Shown piece after piece: positions 56,801 to 64,000 of a stretch of 64,000 nucleotides of DNA. The first letter of the stretch is position 1; each line of letters begins with the position of its first letter. A program made the translations under genes and the position numbers. The DNA comes from Owenia fusiformis. Its lineage: Eukaryota > Annelida > Polychaeta > Sabellida > Oweniidae. Location: positions 17,681,181-17,745,180 of the forward strand of contig CAIIXF020000010.1 in assembly GCA_903813345.2 (NCBI GenBank), written 5' to 3'. The notes beneath the pieces were generated by a model. That model searched no databases. It was not told the DNA's origin and saw nothing but the letters and a program-made list of their open reading frames with translations.

Positions 56801-59800
56801 GCCGTCTATGACATTTTGTACTCCAGAGTTTCCATGTCAAATTCTGATGTAGTTCAAATAGCAAACCATTACGTCAACAATAAAGTAGTTTAATGCGATT
56901 AAAACTAAAAAATCTATATCGACACTTACCATTCGCATCTTATGCCTTGGTCACATAGGCTCCGATTTTCACTACGGCGCCCGGCCGATGAGTATTTTGT
57001 TCAAAATCGACCGGCGAGCCCGGGCATCGTACGGGCGCCGGGCGATGATCGCCACTCATCGGCCTATTTTTAGACATCGTACGGGCGCCGGCAGAGTTTT
57101 ATCGCGGAGATAAAAGTTGCCGATGTCTTGGCGATTTTTTCTCAACCAAAGTCATCGGTACCTACCCGGCCGTGTCCCGTCCGGTCATCGTACGATTATC
57201 TTACGGCGCCCGGTGGCATCGCACGGTCATCTTGGGATTTTGCGTGCTGATAATAATGATTACTTATTAATTGAGTGATATAAAGGTTTTAAAAATAATG
57301 AGGTAAGGAATTATAATTACTACACACTGTCAGAGATTTTTTATAAAACATAAATGGAACGATTAGGCTAAAAATTTGAATGGCTGGGTGGGTGGGTTGG
57401 TTGATCTAGTCGTTCTTATATTGACATTAATCGTGTATGTCTGCCATACGCATTGAATAGAGTGATACATTTTTATGCGCATATTCACTCATGCATATAC
57501 CATTACAAATCATTTATTTTTAAAATCTTCTGAATGTTTTTGTGAGTACAGTATTTTCAAGGGTCACAATTTTAATACGAAAGTTCACTGTCTCAATTAC
57601 AGTTAATATGCCAAAGGCTAAGGATAGAGGGGATAAGGCCAATGGGCCATATAATTTCATTTATTTATTGTACCAATAATCCCTTAAGGGCAAATGTATA
57701 TGATATAAATATGAGGAAGGCCTTGGGAAGACAGGTGGAAAAAGAAAATAACAATGCTAGTGAGCTGGTGGATTATGAAGATTTAGGTCCACTTGAAATA
57801 GAAGAAAAAATGCCAATTTCTTTGAAGATAGGCCATATTTTTATGACCAAACAAATTCTCTTTACGAGAACAGACAAAAGAAAGATGCAGAAATATGGAA
57901 TTTTGCTTATGGCATCGGATGGACAGGTAGACATAGTATTTGTTTATATGAAAGATCTAAAAATTAATTAAGGTCAGGGTGCACTTTGATGAAAAGACCA
58001 CGTCCAGTATGGCAAGTGATTTTAGACGGTCATATCTTTCACCATGAGTACTTTCTGGGCATAAATACAGTGTTTTTATTAAAACAAGATGTTTTCTTTC
58101 AATTGAAGTACCCATGATAGTAAAAATATCAATCAAACAATTTGAAAAATTATGAATAGGGACCCCATGTCAGCATTTTTTTCTAAATATTGAACCTATT
58201 TACTCAAAAGAGGATCTTCTTTTTCTGATTTTTATTGCATGGAAACATTATTATCCTGGAAGTCCTGTCTATCGAAATATTTCGTTTTCAAATCTTGCAT
58301 TCACGCCATGTGGAACAGTCATACTGGGTCATACAAGAATTAAGTATAAATCTAGAGGCCTGTAGATCGACCGATGTCCTGGCGGGTGCCGTACGGCCAT
58401 CGGCAGATAGCCTTGCGATACCCGTGCGATGTCTTTCAGATTATATTGATTGCGGGCGCCGTACGATGCCTGTATTAATGTGACCATACTCACGATTAGA
58501 TCAAGACATCGGTGAAAAGTCACCGGCGCCCGGTCGATTTAGAAATCGGCGGCGCCCGGCGGCTATGTGACCTAGGCATTAGATGCGAAGGTTACGGTGT
58601 AAAAGAAATTATGGTCCCCTGGGGATTACGGTCCCCTTTCTTAAAGGCCCTTACTGGCCCTGATTGTGGATACGATAATAAGGGAAAGAGTTGTATTTAG
58701 GTCACCATATAAATCAATGGAAAGTAGGACCATAATTTGATAGGACCTCCTACCCTTTTACAACGGCCGTAACCTTCGCTGAATACTGACCATTGACTTT
58801 GAAATTGAATCTCGAATAACTTCTTAAATCGATGAATTATACAGTGATATATTTTAATTGTACATTACAGTTCTAGAAGGTGCCACTTACTATGCGCTGT
58901 GATGCCTGTTTTGGAATGCAACATCAGTAATGATGTCGGACAAAACACCATTGCCAGCCTAATGATTCAAACAAAAACAATAAACTAATGCAAAATTTGC
59001 ATATACGTAACCCCTCACACTGAAACCCAGAAAGGCAGTTATAAAACAAATTGAAATAACACTTTCTTGACGTTATGTCCAACCATGATGACGTAAGATT
59101 GCGTAATTTCATTGTAAAGAAAGAGGGGGAGAAACCCCAGGGTTCAAAGATGACATACACTTAGAATGTAAATCTGTATTGAGATGACATCGTCGCTGAT
59201 TGGTTTAGCGAGTCGATCGTTGATTGGTTTAAAACTAGGTCAATTTGACAACTTTGAAAACCAAGATGGAGGGTAAGTTTTCGACAAAAGGAGGTACGCG
59301 AAGGAGGAAATCGTGAATCATGGGGTTTTCCCTCCTCTTTTGTAAAGACAACAGTATGGTAGAAATACTGCTAGCTTTTTCCGATTTTATCTTTAGCTGA
59401 TGATTACAATTAGCCTATGTACATCTTTGCTGATTTTTCAAAAAACATTTCTTATATCTTTAGTTCCAGCTACTGAAAATTTGAAGATCCTACCAGCCAG
59501 ATGCCAATAAAGAATCAGTAAAGCTAGGATGTTCAAACTTTCTCAAAATATACTACATTTAATTTAATTTAATATAATTAATTTAACAACTTGATGTAAT
59601 AACTTTAACAACTTTGGTAGAAATAGTGCTAGCTTTTTCCGATTTTATCTATTGGAGCTGATGATTACATCATAATAAATCAATTATCCTATGTAAAATT
59701 TTGCTGATTTTTCAGAAAACATTTGTTATATCTGTAGTACCAGCTACTGAAGATTTGACGATCCTACCAGCCAGATGCCAATAACGAATTAGTTTAGTTA

Positions 59801-61421
59801 GGATGTTCAAACTTTCCCAAAATATACTACATTTAATTCTCTACAACTTGATGTAATAACTTTAACAACTTTGATGATGTAAGATTGCGTAATTTTATTC
59901 TAAAGACAACAGTATGGATCTTACCAGCCTGATGCCAATAAAAATTACGGGGAAAGTCGAACATCTCCCAAAACCATTAGCCATTTAAATATCGAATCGG
60001 ATAAGAGTAGAGCGACTACTAGGGATTGCTTTATTACTACTCACCATGATGGAGTCTCCGAATGCAGCGACAACAGCAAAATCACTTGGTCGTAAAGCGT
60101 GTACTACAATAATACAGTACAGATTAAATACATTGAGATCAGAGATGATTATATTGTATTTCTTTAAATATCAGAATGAATGTTTTACCCCTCACTCACT
60201 TTCAACCCCCTTTTCTACATGTATATACACCAGTCTGTTACTAACCTGAGGTTGGGGGTGATGGCGATGGTTCCACTGTGCAGTTGAAGTTGAATGCAGC
60301 TGGCTGAAAATAAAAGTAACTAAATTCTACTTTCTACTTTCTATTTCGTTTGAATAATTTTGTTCCAAAAAGGGTTTGTGATCGGATCAAATGTAAATGT
60401 TCTTGCAAATTTAAGAGACATAAATAATCAAATTAATACCATGGAATGTGCAATAATGGACGAATCTTACGATATTGAATAAATCAATAGAAACTTCCAA
60501 GTTCCTACCTTCCATCCTGTAAGATCTGCAGAGTCTTTATTCGCGTTCTGAAAGAACGATGAATCAAAATTCTGCCATCTATTTACCCAGTCCCTGTAAG
60601 CTGAAATATAATTGCAGGGTTCTTAAGAAACGACGTTTATATTTTAAAGCCTGGAAACACATGGAGGTCAGCAGCTCACAGCAAAAATAATTTGGCTATA
60701 GAGAAGAAGAGAAGAGTTTGTGTGTTTGTTTGCGTTTGATGTTAAAAAGTCTAACCCATGACATGAAGAAACCAAACGCATTATCAACACCATTAGCGGA
60801 TACAGAAGCTAACTCGGGGACAACATTTCAAAATTGAAAAATGTCCGCGCGTTAAAAATTGTATAGCCATAGAGAATTTGTAATGATACCTAATCGTACC
60901 CATGTTACCTAACTCCAGAGACAACTTATTGTGTTATATACATCGCAAACTGTATTAGTAACACGAGGGAGATTTTATACCTTTACCTATATGGCTAATT
61001 CAAGTGACAAATTATTGTGTCACTTACACCTCTAGATAGAAACACGAGGCACATTTTCTAACGTTTTTCATATAGCTAACCCGGGGGTTACTCCTAGCAG
61101 TAACAGCAAGAAACAAAGCCAGAGAAGCGACGAACCTCAACTTCTTGTGTCACCTATATACATAGCAAAATGTGCTAGTAACACGAGGCACATTTTCTAA
61201 CGTTACCTATGTGGCTAACCCGAGGGTTACTCCTAGCAGTAACAGCAGGAAACAAAGCCAAAGAAGCGACGAACCTCAACTTCTTGTGTGACCTATATAC
61301 ATAGCAAAATGTGCTAGTAACACGAGGCACATTTTCTAACGTTACCTATGTGGCTAACCCGAGGGTTACTCCTAGCAGTAACAGCAAGAAACAAAGCCAG
61401 AAATGCGATGAACCTCAACAT
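53890..61421 (-). CDS. Secreted phospholipase B1-like GDSL lipase
   Basis: SGNH/GDSL esterase of the phospholipase B1 family, expected to remove acyl chains from phospholipids outside the cell. Twelve exons: 61370-61421, 60509-60600, 60246-60303, 60045-60103, 58891-58958, 56344-56390, 56021-56129, 55694-55826, 55068-55225, 54460-54631, 54180-54278, 53890-53979. Phases close to 378 residues. Signal peptide MLRFIAFLALFLAVTA; block I AAFGDSIMAGNG (Ser85); Gly in NVAVPGC; block III ILIGGNDLC (195-198); block V SPDCFHPG (Asp329, His332). TSVHALRPSD and YETRDDFTVVIQ are close to mammalian PLB1. It has a single catalytic domain and no C-terminal membrane anchor, unlike the four-repeat intestinal enzyme. 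The intron after 55,694 uses a GC donor (CAG|GCAAGT). It looks functional. Confidence 0.93.
54910..54975 (+). repeat. fragment of foldback family A in PLB1-like intron
   Basis: AAAATGGCGGACGGTAACTG through CGAGTTAAACTACTTACC matches the left arm of the family at 15,950. Confidence 0.6.
56655..56939. mobile_element. foldback family A, interrupted copy
   Basis: Left arm GGTAACGGTCGTAACCTTCG onward and right arm ending CGACACTTACCATTCGCATC are reverse complements over about 130 bp around 56,815. The right arm is broken at TTA by the insertion at 56,943-58,578; its continuation (GATGCGAAGGTTACGG) reappears at 58,582. Confidence 0.8.
56943..58578. mobile_element. PIF/Harbinger-type TIR element inserted in a foldback element
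   Basis: TIRs TGCCTTGGTCACATAGG and, inverted, TGCCTAGGTCACATAGCC are flanked by TTA on both sides (56,940-56,942 and 58,579-58,581), the 3-bp target typical of PIF/Harbinger. Both ends carry dense CGGCGCCCGG / ATCGTACGGGCGCC motifs. A 109-codon ORF at 57,642-57,971 lies in the AT-rich centre but has no transposase signature I recognise. It lies in the intron between PLB1-like exons 5 and 6. Confidence 0.85.
58582..58800. repeat. palindromic tail joined to the foldback element
   Basis: GGTTACGGTGTAAAAGAAAT and ATTATGGTCC at the left are mirrored by GGACCATAATTTGATAGG and CCCTTTTACAACGGCCGTAA at the right. This suggests another short element nested in the right arm of the foldback copy. Confidence 0.55.
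59088..59990. repeat. about 258-bp tandem duplication in PLB1-like intron 4
   Basis: GGTAGAAATACTGCTAGCTT at 59,358 recurs at 59,616. Both copies continue through CCGATTTTATCT, AACATTT, CCAGCTACTGAA, ACCAGCCAGATGCCAATAA and ATACTACATTTAATT. A third partial copy (ACCAGCCTGATGCCAATAA) is near 59,924. A GATGACGTAAGATTGCGTAA block lies before the array (59,088) and a near-copy after it (59,873). Confidence 0.8.
60962..61421 (-). repeat. 139-bp tandem triplication of the signal-peptide exon
   Basis: CACGAGGCACATTTTCTAAC starts at 61,043, 61,182 and 61,321 (exact 139-bp period), with a diverged partial unit at 60,962. Each full unit contains a copy of PLB1-like exon 1 and its GTAACC donor. Only the promoter-proximal unit (61,370-61,421) has the initiator; the other two read AAG in place of ATG (KLRFVASLALF) and are preceded by an acceptor-like TATATAG. 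Confidence 0.9.
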
Positions 61422-61582
61422 GGTCCTCTCTTTGCAAACAGTGTGAACAAACTGAACTAACCAACTGGTTCCTGCCTTATCTAAACTATTCTGCCCTATA
61501 TTCTCAACTCTAATAAATTAGTTTCTCAATTAGATTTTGACGTATAAAAGGTGTGTTTCAAGGCCCATTGTTATGTGACTTA

Positions 61583-62196
61583 TGCCTGGGTCACATTTGT
61601 ACCGATTTATCGGCCGGCGCCCGGCCAATAGGATGTCATTTTAAACAATTAAAATACCCCTTTTTCCATATAGCTTTGAAATTTTGTTAAAGTCTCGTTT
61701 TAATGAGATTTTAGGAGATCTGCATTTTTAACCATTAAAGACTATAATTTTCTTCCATTTGATGGCATATTTGAATCCCCTGTGTAATTTTCTATCAAAA
61801 CAACTTTGATTTGCAGTGTTATTTGCCTTTTTTCAAATTCAATGATTTTCTAGTTGTCCGAGTTAAACTAAGGTCGGGCTAAATTCCCATTGACACGCTG
61901 AAAACTTTTAAAAGTTCATTTACATAATGTACTCTTACAGGGATCACAATTTTAATGTAAAATCACAATCCACATGTCAACAAGATCATATAGTTACATT
62001 CCAATGGTGTTTTAAGTTTATCCAAATGGAATTACTTCTGATCAAAAAATTAAATGACTCTGGAAATACATTTACATGTATTCTAGCCCTACCATGGCCC
62101 TACCAATACCCATGATGCCATCTATTTTCCATTTATATGGAAAAAAGTCAAATGCCGGGCGCCGGCCGATGAATCGGTGTAAATGAGACCCATGCA
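61583..62196. mobile_element. PIF/Harbinger-type MITE upstream of the PLB1-like gene
   Basis: TIRs TGCCTGGGTCACATTTGTAC and, inverted, TGCATGGGTCTCATTTACAC, then CCGATT(T/C)ATCGGCCGGCGCC on both sides, flanked by TTA at 61,580-61,582 and 62,197-62,199. The terminal and subterminal motifs match the 56,943 element, but the interior is different and shared with 14,262-14,462. The left end lies about 160 bp upstream of the PLB1-like start codon. Confidence 0.88.
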
Positions 62197-62199
62197 TTA

Positions 62200-64000
62200 C
62201 TGAAAAAGCCCAATCCCTACTGCATGATGTGGCTATTGGTGAGGCTACATTCGGAAAAGTAGGCATACCATCAATGTGCCATATTGTCCAGTAATGTGGC
62301 AGACAATGCTGCTGAAGAGTATCTAATGTCACATGGTACTATACATCATACATGTACACAGTTGGGTCCAGTAAAATATCAGGAAAATCATCATCAATTA
62401 ATCTTGCTTCAAGACTGTGGACCCCCGCGTATATACACCTCACCAACACATCACATTGTGGGGATATGTGTAGTGGAGGAGGTCACAAAGGCTTGCTGTG
62501 GCTAGACTAAACCAGTTAGTACGATCCCGTGAAGTCACTCCTACGTCGGAACTTTAGTAGAAGGCCTGTAACACCCTTTCGAGAGTGAAATACATGGCTG
62601 TTGTAGCAGAGACATTATTTATGATTATTTAACAAACCATTTGTCCAATAAGTTCCTTTTAGGATTTCAACTGATTACTTCTTAGAAATATTTGCTCAAT
62701 ATTGCAGCCCATGTCGAATTTTTGGCTGGCTTTAAAAGGAATGGATATTTTTTGAACCGATCGGAACTCAGGGTGTTTTAAGGTGTATGTTCATGTACTC
62801 GATTAGTTGCATTGTTCGAGTATTATGTATGACCTGGTTATCAAATCTTATTGAACCTCTTGAATATATATGAAAAATTATTGATAAAGACCGAGATTTC
62901 ATGATTTATGTCAAATCGCGTAGCGATTGAGGTATTTGGCAATGGCCAGAATAAAATTTTGGGTAATACGCTCGTATATTTGACGATAAATCATAAAATC
63001 GAGGTCTTTGTTACGATTCTAATATGATAAACAGTGGCGTATCTGTAATTTACGGCAATACGGCATGGCGTCTAGTTGAAAATCTTAAGTATGGGGAATT
63101 ATTTTATTTTATCTATCACTCATTCATCAAAAAATACTTGAGAACTTTATAAAGTTTCCCATTCCTTTTTACTAAGACCTTCCAGCTGTGTAGCATACAT
63201 TCTCGAATAATTTATCATAGTATGCATTTAACCAATTTTCACGTTTAAAAAAACATTGAAATGTTCTTACCACTAATCTCTTATCTTCTTGTATATTGAA
63301 AAGGTAACCATAGAGATAATATACACGATGCAAATATTCTGAACATGTCAAATACCAAGCCTATGTAGTACGTCAAGATAATATAGGTCAAGGTAGTTAA
63401 ATATGCATTGGCACACACAGTACAGATGGTAGAATTATGGTTTACAATTATTTTCAGCTTTTTTCGTATATTAATCGGAATGCATCTGGTATATGAAACT
63501 AGCTACATTGTAGACACTAAGCATCTTCGCACCCCTCTTCATTAGGACCGGCAGGACCCGAGTGAACGAATATGCATAAAAACGCAAAATCAACATGAAT
63601 TGTTATTTGGAATAATGAAATTAATGTTTATGATATTTAGGTTTTCTGATTATTTTGTTTTTTCTGATTTATTAAAAAACACAAATGCAAAGGGACTCGA
63701 AACAAAGAATCTACTTGTTAAGGCTTATAGAATGAAGAGAACTTTTCCTCATTCTTAGCTCCATGTAGCTTTTATGACAATACACAATATGCTGACATGG
63801 AAGTCAACGTGCTTACAAAGCATCTGTTTGATTTGTAGTAAATTCATTCACAAAAGTGATATGAGGAATTAAATCAACCATGCCTTGTTTGCAAATATAT
63901 TCCAGGTCAATCTCACTACAACTTCACCACAATTAAATCTGACTTCATAGGCTATTTTAGAATTTCTTTACATCTCTATGTCCCCTGAACTTTGTTCCAT
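62200..64000. other. no gene seen; one hairpin
   Basis: An inverted repeat of about 31 bp (AAAGACCGAGATTTCATGAT-type arm at 62,887-62,917, partner at about 62,978-63,009) surrounds a roughly 60-bp centre with GCGTAGCG. It is probably a small foldback element. No coding exon supported. Confidence 0.45.

Noticed and set aside
57642-57971. 109-codon ORF with an acidic stretch (SELVDYEDLGPLEIEEK)
   Set aside because: Sits inside the Harbinger-type element without transposase motifs or splice sites; possibly a captured or decayed fragment, too weak to call.

Overview
The window is animal nuclear DNA, most likely from a marine invertebrate (deuterostome or lophotrochozoan). It is AT-rich, its genes are cut by GT-AG introns, and the coding regions match animal families: the SM protein VPS45, dihydroceramide desaturase DEGS, a secreted phospholipase B1-type GDSL lipase and a pancreatic-type lipase. 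Exon structures were assembled by eye from splice signals, reading phase and family similarity; nothing was aligned by computer. Layout, left to right: 66-447 (minus) holds the first coding exon and a possible 18-nt second exon of a gene that leaves the window on the left. 450-12,900 is mostly non-genic and rich in foldback and short inverted-repeat elements. 13,100-13,500 is a tRNA-derived SINE. 14,260-16,190 is a cluster of nested TIR elements. 16,451-18,890 (plus) is a six-exon lipase gene that lacks the lid loop and has a one-base frame break. 20,745-23,916 (plus) has three coding-looking blocks of unrecognised function, including a 290-codon basic ORF. 24,475-28,271 is a decayed DNA transposon of about 3.8 kb with long terminal inverted repeats. 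28,911-38,576 (minus) is a complete 13-exon VPS45 gene. 41,363-44,919 (minus) is a five-exon gene for a 231-residue secreted protein that I do not recognise. 48,798-49,805 (minus) is an intact, uninterrupted DEGS coding sequence. 50,060-51,400 is a 32-bp minisatellite split by a mariner-like element. 53,890-61,421 (minus) is a complete 12-exon secreted phospholipase B1-like gene whose signal-peptide exon is tandemly triplicated. The rest, to 64,000, shows no gene. The genes share no obvious pathway, although three of them (lipase, DEGS, PLB1-like) act on lipids. The most original material is the unrecognised secreted protein, the triplicated signal-peptide exon, the lidless lipase, the triplicated splice-donor segment in VPS45, the opposed element copies around VPS45 exon 1, and several nested MITEs with TTA target duplications.
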